Part shown: positions 35,307 to 44,433 of the stretch, in pieces | Layout: each line of letters begins with the position of its first letter | How positions within the stretch are numbered: position 1 is the stretch's first letter | Assembly: GCA_046328715.1 (NCBI GenBank) | Contig: JAXLWB010000051.1 | Coordinates: 1-64,000, forward strand | Source of the DNA: JAXLWB01 sp046328715 | Lineage (GTDB): Bacteria > Chloroflexota > Anaerolineae > Caldilineales > Caldilineaceae | Direction of reading: 5' to 3' | Length of the DNA: 64,000 nucleotides | Made by a program: the position numbers and the translations under genes | Notes under the pieces: generated by a model | Told to the model about the DNA's origin: nothing | What the model saw: the letters and a program-made list of their open reading frames with translations, nothing else | Database searches by the model: none

Positions 35307-35357
35307 GTTGTGACCAGGCGCTACTTTTGCTCCGCAAAAGTAGCGCCTGGTCACAAC
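35307..35357 (+). promoter_or_regulatory. 24-bp perfect hairpin in the leader of the RND operon
   Basis: Positions 35307-35330 and 35334-35357 are exact inverses around a 3-nt centre (TCC); each arm contains GACCAGGCGCTACTTTTGC or its complement. The structure ends 49 bp before the RND start codon and just before its ribosome site. No T-tract follows on the plus strand, so it is not a simple terminator. Possible roles are an attenuator, an mRNA-stability element or a repressor site. Confidence 0.65.
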
Positions 35358-35406
35358 CATCCATCTATGAAGCACGAATGTTCCCATTCAAGAGGAGGTT
35401 TCCTAG

Positions 35407-38400
35407 ATGATACGTTGGCTTGTGGAATCGAGCTTGCGGCTACGATTCCTGGTAGTTGTAGTGACCTTGGTCTTGGTAGCCTATGGTTTCAGTGAGTTGC
35501 GCAAGATGCCGATTGATATCTATCCCGAATTCAATCCGCCACTTGTGGAAGTTCAGACTGAAGCGCTTGGGCTTTCTGCGGCTGAGGTAGAATCGCTGAT
35601 CACGACGCCAATGGAGGCAGATCTGCTCAATGGCGCGGCCTGGGTCGAGCATCTTTATTCTGAGTCAGTGGCAGGGCTATCGAGGATTTTGCTACTCTTC
35701 GAACCAGGAACTGACCTTACCAAGGCACGACAGATGGTACAGGAGCGGCTGACCCAAGCCTATGCCTTGCCCAATGTCTCAAAACCGCCTGCGATGCTAC
35801 AACCGCTCTCCAGCACAAACCGAGTCATGATGATCGGGTTGACACCCAAGGACGGCGCTCTATCCCTGATTGACCTGTCAGTGCTAGCTCATTGGAATAT
35901 CAAACCGCGTTTGATGGGTGTGCCCGGGGTCGCAAATGTGGCAATTTGGGGGCAGCGTGACCAACAGTTACAGATCCAGGTGGATCCCAAAGTGCTCCAA
36001 GCGAAAGATGTAACGCTGAGCGAGGTGATCGAAACGAGCGGCGAAGCACTGTGGGTTTCTCCTCTAAGTTACCTGGAATCCTCCTCGCCCGGAACTGCTG
36101 GTTGGATTGACACGCCCAATCAGCGATTGAGTATCCGCCACATCCTGCCCATTATCTCTCCCGAAGATTTGGCAAAGGTGCCTATCGTGGACAAAACCGA
36201 TCTGCTGTTGGGCGATGTGGCCAATATCGTTACGGACAATCAGCCTTTGATCGGAGACGCAATTCTCAACAACGGCAGCGGTCTGTTATTGGTAGTCGAA
36301 AAGTTTCCGGCGGCTCATACGCTGGAAGTAACGCAGGCGCTGCAAGAGGCCATTGATGCCATGCGTCCTGGTCTCAGTGGCATTGAAATCGATGATACGG
36401 TCTTTCGCCCGGCCGGCTACATCGAACTGGCACTTGGTAACCTCAACCGTACCTTGCTGATCGGGGTCATACTAATGGCCTTCTCCCTGCTCATCCTCTT
36501 CATGAACTGGAGACAAGCAGTCGTCAGTTTTGTCACGATTGTGGTTTCCCTGATCCTGGCCACTTATCTGCTCTACGTTCGCGGCGTGCCAACCCTCAAT
36601 ATGATGGTCCTGGCCGGATTGGTGCTGGCGTTGGTCGTCATTATTGATGACGCCATCATCGATGTGGACAATATCGCACTGCGTCTGCGACAACAGCGTC
36701 AGGCTGGCATCAGCAAATCAGGCTTTGACACTGCGCTGGATGCTGTACTCGAAATGCGCGGCGCTGTCTTCTTTGCCACCTTGGCCATTCTGTTGTCAGT
36801 CATGCCACTCTACTTCATGGAAGGGCTGAGCGGGTCCTTCTTGCAACCATTGATCGTTGCCTACTTCTGGGCCTTAGTCACATCGCTGCTGGTGGGCATG
36901 ATCGTGGCACATGGGTTGGGATTGCTGTTGCTCGACGATGCCAAAGAACCTGCCAGGCATGTACAGCGTCACGCGCCAATCCTGGCCAGCTTGCAACAGG
37001 CGTATATCAGTGTCTTAAAAAGTACAATCACTTCACCCTATGTTGCGCTTGCAGTTGCAGGAGTTTTCATTTTGGTAGGAGTGGTTGCCTACTCGGTACT
37101 CCGTCCATCGCTCTTGCCCGAACTGAAACAAACAGAATTGGTTGTGGCATGGGATGCTGCTCCCGCAACCTCGCGTGCAGAGATGAACCGCTTGATCACC
37201 CAGGTAAGCACTGAGTTACGAGCCATCGCAGGCGTAAAAAATGTCGGGGCGCATGTGGGGCGCGCCATCACGGGGGATCAGATCGTTGGCATCAATTCGG
37301 GTGAACTTTGGATCACGCTCGATCCGGCGGCAGATTACACGCAGTCTAAAGCCGCAGTGGAAGAGATTGTCAACGGTTATCCTGGCCTACTGCATGAGAC
37401 AGAGAATTATCAACCCACACGAACCGATGAAGCACTATTGGGACCAGAAAAGGACATTGTGGTACGTGTCTACGGCCATGATCTGGCAGTGCTGCGTGAA
37501 AAGGCACAGGAAGTCAATACACTGCTGACTGGCATCAGCGGACTGGCCGAGGTGCGGACCGAGGTTCAGGCTGAAGAGCCACAGGTGGAAATCGAGGTCG
37601 ATCTGGCCAAAGCCGAAAAGCACCAGGTTAAACCTGGCGATGTGCGTCGTGCCGCCTCTTCGTTGATCTCTGGCATTCAGGTAGGCAACCTTTACCAGGA
37701 TCAAAAGGTCTTCGATGTGGTGGTGTGGGGCAAACCTGAGCTCCGCAGCAGTTTGACTAATATCCAAAACTTGCTGATTGATACGCCAGATGGGCAGGTT
37801 GTGCTAAAGGATCTGGCCGAGGTGCGCATTGTCCCCTCGCCAAGCGTGATCCGTCGTGACACAGTTTCGCGCTTTATTGATGTCACCGCCAATGTAAGTA
37901 GTGGTTCGATTGGCTCCGTCTCCGCCACGATTCAGGAAAAGCTCAAAACGATCTCTTTCCCTCTAGAGCACCATGTCGAATTGTTAGATGAATCAGCGAC
38001 ACGGGCCGCAGCCAGACAGCGCATGATTGGCTTCGTCTTGGCAGCGCTGGTGGGAATCTTCTTGCTGGCCCAGGCCATCTCCAACAAGTGGAGTTTGGCA
38101 GCCGTCATGCTCATCTCAATCCCTATGTCGCTGACGGGCGGTTTGCTGGCTGCATTCCTGACCGGTGGCACACTGACGATCGGTTCCTACTTTGGACTGT
38201 TTGCTGTCCTGGCACTTGCCTTGCGCCATGCCTTTGTGATGATTCAACATTTCCATCAGATGGAACAACAGCCAGGACACCACTTTGGCTTCGAACTCGT
38301 TCTGCAAGGAGCCACGGAGCGCTTGGGTGCCATCGTGACCACAACGATTACCGCCATCCTGGCGCTGTTACCCTTCATTGTGTTGGGCAATATTGCCGGG

Positions 38401-38568
38401 CATGAGGTGGTCCGCCCGATGGCAATTGTGATTGTAGGAGGATTGATCACATCGGCTGTGCTCAATCTCTTCGTGATGCCGGCGCTCTACCTGCGCTTTG
38501 GCCATGTAAGCGAGCCGGAATTCAACGACGCCTCACTCAGGACACACAGTTTGCAGGCGGCAGACTAG
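35407..38568 (+). CDS. RND-family transporter, heavy-metal (CzcA/CusA-like) type, first copy
   Basis: The 1053-aa membrane protein begins with one transmembrane segment and the ELRKMPIDIYPEFNPPLVEV block of heavy-metal RND pumps, has two large extracytoplasmic loops and two groups of transmembrane segments. The proton-relay region reads LVLALVVIIDDAIIDVDNIA; CzcA-type pumps typically have Asp, Asp and Glu here, and the last position is Asp in this copy. GAGGAGG precedes the ATG. It forms an operon with a short lipoprotein and a second RND gene. Metal specificity cannot be read from the sequence; other small substrates remain possible. Confidence 0.9.
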   Translation: MIRWLVESSLRLRFLVVVVTLVLVAYGFSELRKMPIDIYPEFNPPLVEVQTEALGLSAAEVESLITTPMEADLLNGAAWVEHLYSESVAGLSRILLLFEPGTDLTKARQMVQERLTQAYALPNVSKPPAMLQPLSSTNRVMMIGLTPKDGALSLIDLSVLAHWNIKPRLMGVPGVANVAIWGQRDQQLQIQVDPKVLQAKDVTLSEVIETSGEALWVSPLSYLESSSPGTAGWIDTPNQRLSIRHILPIISPEDLAKVPIVDKTDLLLGDVANIVTDNQPLIGDAILNNGSGLLLVVEKFPAAHTLEVTQALQEAIDAMRPGLSGIEIDDTVFRPAGYIELALGNLNRTLLIGVILMAFSLLILFMNWRQAVVSFVTIVVSLILATYLLYVRGVPTLNMMVLAGLVLALVVIIDDAIIDVDNIALRLRQQRQAGISKSGFDTALDAVLEMRGAVFFATLAILLSVMPLYFMEGLSGSFLQPLIVAYFWALVTSLLVGMIVAHGLGLLLLDDAKEPARHVQRHAPILASLQQAYISVLKSTITSPYVALAVAGVFILVGVVAYSVLRPSLLPELKQTELVVAWDAAPATSRAEMNRLITQVSTELRAIAGVKNVGAHVGRAITGDQIVGINSGELWITLDPAADYTQSKAAVEEIVNGYPGLLHETENYQPTRTDEALLGPEKDIVVRVYGHDLAVLREKAQEVNTLLTGISGLAEVRTEVQAEEPQVEIEVDLAKAEKHQVKPGDVRRAASSLISGIQVGNLYQDQKVFDVVVWGKPELRSSLTNIQNLLIDTPDGQVVLKDLAEVRIVPSPSVIRRDTVSRFIDVTANVSSGSIGSVSATIQEKLKTISFPLEHHVELLDESATRAAARQRMIGFVLAALVGIFLLAQAISNKWSLAAVMLISIPMSLTGGLLAAFLTGGTLTIGSYFGLFAVLALALRHAFVMIQHFHQMEQQPGHHFGFELVLQGATERLGAIVTTTITAILALLPFIVLGNIAGHEVVRPMAIVIVGGLITSAVLNLFVMPALYLRFGHVSEPEFNDASLRTHSLQAAD

Positions 38569-38622
38569 CGTACTCACCATGTTTTCGAGGACTCCAACTC
38601 GAATGACACCAAGGAGAAGATT

Positions 38623-39069
38623 ATGCGACGCGTACAGTACTGGCTACTTGGCCTATTCGTGATTGCAGTGTTGTTTCAAGGGGGCTGTGCAGGGGCAGCA
38701 ACTTCCTCTACCAGCAGTAGCGAAAAACCAGCAATAACCGAAAAAGACGAGGCCTCGGAGTTTAACAAGGTCATCCTAACCGAAAAGGCGGCACAGCGCA
38801 TCAACTTGCAGACCGACAAGATCCGCGAAGAACAGGTTGAAGGGAAAAAACGAACTATCACGCCCTATGCTTCGCTTATTTACGGCTTGAATGGGGAGAC
38901 CTGGATCTACACGACGAGTAGTCCGCTCACCTTTATGCGTGCGCCGGTCAAGGTGGATTTTATCGAGGGCGACAATGTCGTCCTGGCCGAGGGTCCAGCC
39001 GCTGGCACCGAGGTTGCGGTGGTCGGCGTGCCTGAACTCTACGGCATTGATACAGGAGTTGGTAAATGA
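38623..39069 (+). CDS. Short lipoprotein, truncated periplasmic-adaptor-like
   Basis: The 148-aa product has a lipoprotein signal (MRRVQYWLLGLFVIAVLFQG then GC, Cys at 22), a Ser/Thr linker and a small beta-rich domain: VILTEKAAQRINLQTDKIRE, TITPYASLIYGLNGETWIYT and GTEVAVVGVPELYG. This resembles only the membrane-proximal end of RND adaptor (MFP/CusB-like) proteins; the coiled-coil hairpin and lipoyl domain are missing. AAGGAGA precedes the ATG. Its stop overlaps the second RND start by 4 nt, so the stoichiometry is probably controlled. Confidence 0.8.
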   Translation: MRRVQYWLLGLFVIAVLFQGGCAGAATSSTSSSEKPAITEKDEASEFNKVILTEKAAQRINLQTDKIREEQVEGKKRTITPYASLIYGLNGETWIYTTSSPLTFMRAPVKVDFIEGDNVVLAEGPAAGTEVAVVGVPELYGIDTGVGK

Positions 39070-42000
39070 ACGAGATGCGATGGATTGTGGCGACAAGCCT
39101 GAGATATCGCTATCTAGTCGTCTTTGTCGCCGCCATTCTTATGATCTTCGGCGTCGGTCAGATCCGCAACATGCCGGTGGATGTCTTTCCCGAATTTGCG
39201 CCCCCGCGCGTGGAAATTCAAACGCCCTGTCTCGGGCTCTCCTCTGCCGAAGTTGAGTCGCTGGTAACCATTCCGCTGGAAGAAGCAATGAAAGGGTTGC
39301 CAGGGTTGGATATTATGCGTTCCAAATCGGTCGAGCAGCTTTCGTCGATCGTGTTGATCTTTGAAGGCGGCACCGATCTGATGAACGCCCGCCAATTGGT
39401 GCAAGAGCGTATGGCCCTAGCGACTGCAACGCTGCCGACCTGGGCAGCGCCGCCCGTGATGATGCCACCGCTCTCTTCGACAGCCCGCACGATGAAAATC
39501 GGCATCTCATCGGATAAACTATCGGTGATCGATCTATCGATGATCACCTACTGGACAATCCGTGAACGATTGTTGCGCGTGCCCGGTGTGGCCAACGTCG
39601 CGATCTGGGGTGAGCAGATCCAAATGCCCCAAGTGCAGGTGGAGCCGGAGAAACTGGCCAAGTATGGTGTGACGCTGGAGGACATCCTGCAGACCACTTC
39701 CGATTCACTCGATTCAGGTCTGATCCAGTATTCGGAAGGCTCTACGATTGGTACCGGTGGCTTTCTGGAGACCCCCAATCAACGGATCGCAATTCGTAAT
39801 GTCATGCCGGTCAAAGGTGCATCGGACATGGAGTCGATTGCCATCGATGATGTGAAGAAGGAAGATGGCTCACCGCTGCGTTTGAGCGATGTCGCCAAGT
39901 TGGTCGAAGGGACCTGGCCGATGATCGGCGATGCTGTCATCAATGATGGTCCTGGGCTGCTGCTAATCATCGAAAAATTCCCTTGGGGCAACAGCCTGGA
40001 AGTCACCAAAGGTGTCGAAGCTGCCATTGAGGAGATGCGCCCCGGGCTGGCTGACATCGATATCGATACTACAATCTTCCGCCCTGCCACCTTCATCGAG
40101 GTCGCCCTAGATAATCTGCTAGGTTCGTTGTGGCAAGGCGCGCTGTTGGTGGTGATCATTCTCATCCTCTTCCTCTGGGATTGGCGTGTAGCCCTGATCA
40201 GCGCCACCATCATTCCCTTGACGGTCGTCATCACCATGCTCGTGCTTTCCTACTTTGGCACCACCATCAACGTAATGGTGCTAGCCGGCCTAGTGATTGC
40301 GATTGGAGCGGTGGTGGATGACGCCATTGTCGATGTGGAAAATGTGGTGCGCCGACTGCGCCAACATCGCCGCGCGGGAAGTAACTTGCCCACAGCGCAG
40401 ATTGTGCTCGATTCGTCGGTGGAAGTGCGTAACGCCATCGTTAACGCCTCGCTGATTGAGATGACGGCGCTCTTGCCGGTCTTCTTTATGGAGGGGTTGT
40501 CGGGAGCATTCTTCCAACCCTTGGCGCAAGCCTATGTAGTGGCAACTCTAGTCTCGCCCTTGGTTGCCTTGACGGTCACACCCGCCTTGGTCTTGATTCT
40601 GCTCCAAAACGCGCCGATTCGAGAACATGTTTCACCGATCATTCCGTGGTTGCATCGCATCTATGATCGCATGCTTGGCGGCACATTACGGGCACCGCGC
40701 CTGTCCTACCTTTCGACCGTAGCGTTGTTGGCAATTGGCGTGGTGATCTATCCCCTGCTCGGACAGTCACTCTTACCCTCCTTCAAAGAGCGCGATTTCC
40801 TGATGCATTGGTTGACTAAACCAGGTACGTCGCACCCTGAGATGGTACGCATCTCGACGCTGGCATGTAAAGATCTGCGTACCATCGAAGGAGTACGTAA
40901 CTGTGGAACGCACATCGGTCAGGCACTGTTAATGGACGAGGTATATGGCATTTACTTTGCCGAACACTGGATCAGCGTCGACCCCAACGTAGATTACGAT
41001 GCGACCCTGGCCAAGGTGCAGGCCCTCGTGGACAGCTATCCCGGGCTCTACCACGATGTGCAAACCTACCTCAAGGAGCGTATTCGTGAAGTATTAACCG
41101 GCACCAGCCATCCCGTAGTCATTCGCATTTACGGCGAGGATTTGGATGTGCTGCGGGCCAAAGCCAAGGAAGTGGAAGAACAACTGACCCAAATCGAAGG
41201 CTTGCGTGACGTTCATGTCGAGTTTCTACTCGACATTCCGCAGATTCAGATTGAGGTCGATCTGGCCAAGGCTCGTAAAGTCGGTTTGAAGCCAGGCGAT
41301 GTGCGGCGAACCGCAGCCTATCTGATGGCAGGGGAAGAGGCAGGCGATATTCATAACGCCCATCTCACCTACGACGTCAACGTCTGGACAACACCTGAGA
41401 ACCGGCACAGTATGACCAGCATCTACAACATGCCAATTGACACGCCGAGCGGCAAACAGGTGAAGCTCCAGGACGTGGCTAATATCAGCATTGAGCCCGT
41501 GCCCAACGCCATCAACCGCGAGGGACAGGCGCGCCGCATCAGCATCGAAGCCGATCTCAAGGATGGCTTTGATCTAGCAGCAGTGATGAAGCAGGTCGAT
41601 GCAGGGATCGCCACTGTTGAGTTTCCGCTTGGCTATCATCCGGAAGTTTTGGGTGATTATGCCGAGCGGCAAGGAGCAACCCAACGTATCTACTGGGCAG
41701 GTTTGGCAGCGATACTGGTCATCTACTTTCTGTTGCGTGTTTCGTTGGGCAATTGGCGGCTGGCGACCATGTCCTTCATCAGCTTGCCAATGGCCATGGT
41801 AGGTGGGGTACTGGCAGCTTATTTGATCAGCGGTGGTGTGATATCGCTCGGCTCGATCGTCGGCTTTTTGACGATTCTTGGCGTTGCCGCTCGCAATGGC
41901 ATCATGTTGATCAGTCACTACCAACACCTGGAAGATGAAGAAGGGGAGCCCTTCGGGTTGAGCTTAGTGATCCGCGGTGCGCGTGAACGCATTGCGCCGA

Positions 42001-42218
42001 TTATGATGACAGCCTTGACCGCTGGTCTGGCGTTGGTGCCCTTGGTGATCGCAGGCAACATCCCAGGTCATGAGATCGAGCATCCAATGGCGATCGTCAT
42101 TCTCGGGGGTCTGGTGACGTCAACGTTGGTCAATCTCTTTATCGTGCCGTCGCTCTATCTGCTGCTCGGCAATCGCCACAAGCCGAATACGCCAACAGCG
42201 CCAGTCACAGCGGCCTGA
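39066..42218 (+). CDS. RND-family transporter, heavy-metal (CzcA/CusA-like) type, second copy
   Basis: The 1050-aa protein begins MNEMRWIVATSLRYRYLVVF and has the NMPVDVFPEFAPPRVEIQTP block, two extracytoplasmic loops and the relay segment AIGAVVDDAIVDVENVVRRL with the usual Asp/Asp/Glu set. Blocks such as GVANVAIWGEQ, YPLLGQSLLPSFKERDF and LGVAARNGIMLISHYQHLE are typical of the CzcA/CusA group. It is clearly paralogous to the first RND gene. Two RND genes in one operon suggest a heteromeric pump, as in MdtBC, but this is inference. A strong terminator follows. Confidence 0.92.
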   Translation: MNEMRWIVATSLRYRYLVVFVAAILMIFGVGQIRNMPVDVFPEFAPPRVEIQTPCLGLSSAEVESLVTIPLEEAMKGLPGLDIMRSKSVEQLSSIVLIFEGGTDLMNARQLVQERMALATATLPTWAAPPVMMPPLSSTARTMKIGISSDKLSVIDLSMITYWTIRERLLRVPGVANVAIWGEQIQMPQVQVEPEKLAKYGVTLEDILQTTSDSLDSGLIQYSEGSTIGTGGFLETPNQRIAIRNVMPVKGASDMESIAIDDVKKEDGSPLRLSDVAKLVEGTWPMIGDAVINDGPGLLLIIEKFPWGNSLEVTKGVEAAIEEMRPGLADIDIDTTIFRPATFIEVALDNLLGSLWQGALLVVIILILFLWDWRVALISATIIPLTVVITMLVLSYFGTTINVMVLAGLVIAIGAVVDDAIVDVENVVRRLRQHRRAGSNLPTAQIVLDSSVEVRNAIVNASLIEMTALLPVFFMEGLSGAFFQPLAQAYVVATLVSPLVALTVTPALVLILLQNAPIREHVSPIIPWLHRIYDRMLGGTLRAPRLSYLSTVALLAIGVVIYPLLGQSLLPSFKERDFLMHWLTKPGTSHPEMVRISTLACKDLRTIEGVRNCGTHIGQALLMDEVYGIYFAEHWISVDPNVDYDATLAKVQALVDSYPGLYHDVQTYLKERIREVLTGTSHPVVIRIYGEDLDVLRAKAKEVEEQLTQIEGLRDVHVEFLLDIPQIQIEVDLAKARKVGLKPGDVRRTAAYLMAGEEAGDIHNAHLTYDVNVWTTPENRHSMTSIYNMPIDTPSGKQVKLQDVANISIEPVPNAINREGQARRISIEADLKDGFDLAAVMKQVDAGIATVEFPLGYHPEVLGDYAERQGATQRIYWAGLAAILVIYFLLRVSLGNWRLATMSFISLPMAMVGGVLAAYLISGGVISLGSIVGFLTILGVAARNGIMLISHYQHLEDEEGEPFGLSLVIRGARERIAPIMMTALTAGLALVPLVIAGNIPGHEIEHPMAIVILGGLVTSTLVNLFIVPSLYLLLGNRHKPNTPTAPVTAA

Positions 42219-42355
42219 TGGAACGTAGGTGCTGCTTGTAGCAGCACGTTGGTTGGTCAATCCGACATTTATGAGGTTTGCAGATATTCGGTTATGTAAA
42301 CCACCTGCAGCTAGAAGCAGCAGCTACGACTCATTGAATACTCGTGGGTCTGTAG

Positions 42356-42409
42356 AGCAAGTGAGGGAGAGATAGATGTCAATCTCTCCCTCACTTGCTT
42401 TCTTTCCTT
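42356..42409 (+). terminator. Rho-independent terminator of the RND operon
   Basis: A perfect 18-bp stem (42356-42373 with 42382-42399, arm AGCAAGTGAGGGAGAGAT) with an 8-nt loop is followed by TTCTTTCCTTT. It ends the RND operon 138 bp after its last stop. Confidence 0.88.
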
Positions 42410-42428
42410 TCATACCTCAGGACAGTAA

Positions 42429-42671
42429 TTACCGTTTGGCAACACAAGGTTGCGGCTCGGACAATTGTACACTGGGTTTCGACTCAGTTAACCGTTGCTG
42501 AGCATATGTAGACAGCCAGCATACGATCTTATGATAGTAGAAAACAATCAGATCGGGCAGCAACGGATTGCGTGGGAGCCGTGCATAGCCGTGCTCCTGT
42601 TGTGTCCGTTGCAATCTCGCTTCATATTCCTGATGTCTGGCTTGGGCCACCATCTCATCTAGCAAAAACAT
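42429..42671 (-). CDS. Small hypothetical protein
   Basis: The ATG at 42671 is chosen because GAGGAGAG lies 5-10 nt upstream; a longer frame exists but lacks a ribosome site. The 80-aa product MFLLDEMVAQARHQEYEARL is mainly helical and charged, with a hydrophobic patch LLPDLIVFYYHKIVCWLSTY near the middle. I do not recognise it. Single gene on the minus strand. Confidence 0.55.
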   Translation of the reverse strand: MFLLDEMVAQARHQEYEARLQRTQQEHGYARLPRNPLLPDLIVFYYHKIVCWLSTYAQQRLTESKPSVQLSEPQPCVAKR

Positions 42672-42842
42672 TCTACTCTCCTCTTCATTCACTTTGATAA
42701 AATCTACAACGCCGCTCCCCATGAAAATGGACCGGTTCACAGATAACATTCGCTAGATGGATTATGGCGGATGTCCGGTCAAGTGTAATCCGCATAAATA
42801 CCTGCTCATTCTGTGTAATTTGCCTGCCGATCCGACTTTCTC

Positions 42843-43643
42843 TTAGCGGCTGATAATCGGAAAGAACGTCTTGAGTGCCGGCTGCTCAGGATTGGACAGA
42901 TCACCGACTTGGAAGTTTACAGACTTCGATGCAACCCCAGCCAGGGCGGTGATCATGGCGCGGCCAACACTCTGACCGGCATGGTAGGCCGCACTAACAT
43001 TGCCATTGGCGTCGCTCAGAACGCTCGCGGGAGTTACCTCGCCCAGTGAGCCGAAAAGCGTGATTAGTTCGCCTGCTACAGGCTGTCCAGCAGCATCACG
43101 CAATACAGCATGAACGGAAACAGTCTGGCCGGGGTCGACTTTGCTGGCAGCAAAGTCCAAGGTCAGGCCGTTGTTGGTAGCGGCGGTGGCCGGGTTCACC
43201 AACTGGACTGCGGCTTCTCGGCTTAATTGGTTCACTGTGGCTGTGACCAGCGCACGACCGGCATGGCCTGCTGCCTGGAAGGTCGCCCGAGCGACACCAT
43301 TGGCATCGGTGGTGACACTGGTGGGGTTGACCATACCCAGCGCGCCCTGAAATTTCACGGTGCTTCCCGCCACCGGGTTGCCTCGGGCGTCGCGCACTCG
43401 TGCGCTAATTTGCGCAGTGCCATTCGTCATCGGCAAAACCAACGCATCCGCTTGAAGTAGGAGAAGCGCCGGAGGATTGGCATCAGCTTCGAGGGGTGCT
43501 GCCTTGGTCAATGCGCCAGATGTAACGTTGCGTAGCGCAGTCAGCGGTTGCCACCCTTGCCGATCGGCCAGTGCCAGCAATAACAAACCTAGTAAGAAGA
43601 GCAGCCAAGGGATGCGATAACTGTATAGTTTGAAGGTGTTCAT
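42843..43643 (-). CDS. Exported protein with two bacterial Ig-like (Big_1) domains
   Basis: After a signal or membrane segment (YRIPWLLFLLGLLLLALA) the 266-aa product has two Ig-like repeats of the invasin Big_1 type: ISARVRDARGNPVAGSTVKF to VTTDANGVARATFQAAGHAG, and VHAVLRDAAGQPVAGELITL to VLSDANGNVSAAYHAGQSVG. It ends TFFPIISR, a tail like those of the proteins at 22642 and 43707. AGGAAAA precedes the ATG. It is the last gene of the exported minus-strand run. Probably a surface adhesion or spacer protein. Confidence 0.82.
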   Translation of the reverse strand: MNTFKLYSYRIPWLLFLLGLLLLALADRQGWQPLTALRNVTSGALTKAAPLEADANPPALLLLQADALVLPMTNGTAQISARVRDARGNPVAGSTVKFQGALGMVNPTSVTTDANGVARATFQAAGHAGRALVTATVNQLSREAAVQLVNPATAATNNGLTLDFAASKVDPGQTVSVHAVLRDAAGQPVAGELITLFGSLGEVTPASVLSDANGNVSAAYHAGQSVGRAMITALAGVASKSVNFQVGDLSNPEQPALKTFFPIISR

Positions 43644-43706
43644 GATTTTTCCTTACTCAGGGGCATGCCCCTGAGGTATGTGAGAACGCCCCAACGGGCT
43701 GATGAT

Positions 43707-44351
43707 TTATCGATTCTTTGAGACAATTGGCAGATACAGAGAATGTGACGAGTCACCTGTACCTGGCGGTGTTGCCGTTGGGGTCCGAGTTGGCGTGTTT
43801 GGGACGCCGGTGACTGTCGGCGTCGGGGTGACCTCAGGTAGGATCACACGAGAACCGGATGGACGGACCAACGAAAATCTACCCTTGACAAGTAATGGCT
43901 TGGGGGTAAAGCCAGTGATTGTTTCGGTGTATTGACCACGCAGCGTGTTCGCTTGATCCGCCACCATGCCAGTGATAGTGAACTGACGTTGGACGGTGCG
44001 ACCCGAGACCTGACCCGTAAAGAGCTGCGAGTCGATGCGGAAGGTTGGGCTGATGCCTTGGCTGTTGCTAACGGTGCCACTAAAGGTAGGGCCGCCGAGA
44101 AAAACTTGCGTCTTGGCCGCATTGACTTGCCCACTTAGCTTGCCACCGTTGTCAGTGATGCTAATAACCAGGTCCAATGCACCCAACGGTGCCGGTTGAT
44201 CGATGGTCACGCTGCCGGAATAGGTGCCGGTTACGCTAATAGCCTCGCTGAGTTGCTCTTGAGCCATCACCAACGAGAGTGGTGTCAGCAGCAGTAATAG
44301 CAGTATCAACGGTATGATTCGTTGTGAATTGAATGGTATCTTTTGGTTCAT
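43707..44351 (-). CDS. Exported beta-rich protein with PT linker and LPIVSKNR tail
   Basis: The ATG at 44351 begins MNQKIPFNSQRIIPLILLLL, a clear signal peptide ending near LVMAQ. A ~130-residue beta-rich domain follows (VTGTYSGSVTIDQPAPLGAL, GGKLSGQVNAAKTQVFLGGP, FTITGMVADQANTLRGQYTE), then a PTPTVTGVPNTPTRTPTATP linker and the terminal SLYLPIVSKNR. The family is not recognised. It lies 82 bp after the RHS gene, where an immunity or accessory protein would be expected, but export makes an immunity role uncertain. Confidence 0.75.
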   Translation of the reverse strand: MNQKIPFNSQRIIPLILLLLLLTPLSLVMAQEQLSEAISVTGTYSGSVTIDQPAPLGALDLVISITDNGGKLSGQVNAAKTQVFLGGPTFSGTVSNSQGISPTFRIDSQLFTGQVSGRTVQRQFTITGMVADQANTLRGQYTETITGFTPKPLLVKGRFSLVRPSGSRVILPEVTPTPTVTGVPNTPTRTPTATPPGTGDSSHSLYLPIVSKNR

Positions 44352-44386
44352 AGTCAGTGTTTCCTGAAAATTGCGATTGGCGAGCC

Positions 44387-44407
44387 CCCTTACTGACGTG
44401 CGGGGCT
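44387..44407. repeat. Third copy of the CTTACTGACG repeat
   Basis: CCCTTACTGACGTGCGGGGC at 44387 matches the two facing copies at 27362-27412 with few differences. Here AGCCCC and GGGGCT at the edges can pair into a short hairpin in the RHS/43707 gap. Confidence 0.55.
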
Positions 44408-44433
44408 TTGAAAACTCACCATTCGCAATTCGT

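Larger units (their letters stand above)
34751..35406. other. Non-coding leader region of the RND operon
   Basis: No convincing gene in ~650 bp. It holds three inverted repeats (listed separately at 34868, 35211 and 35307) and the ribosome site GAGGAGG just before the RND gene at 35407. The upstream half may include the promoter, but I see no clear pair. Confidence 0.6.
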
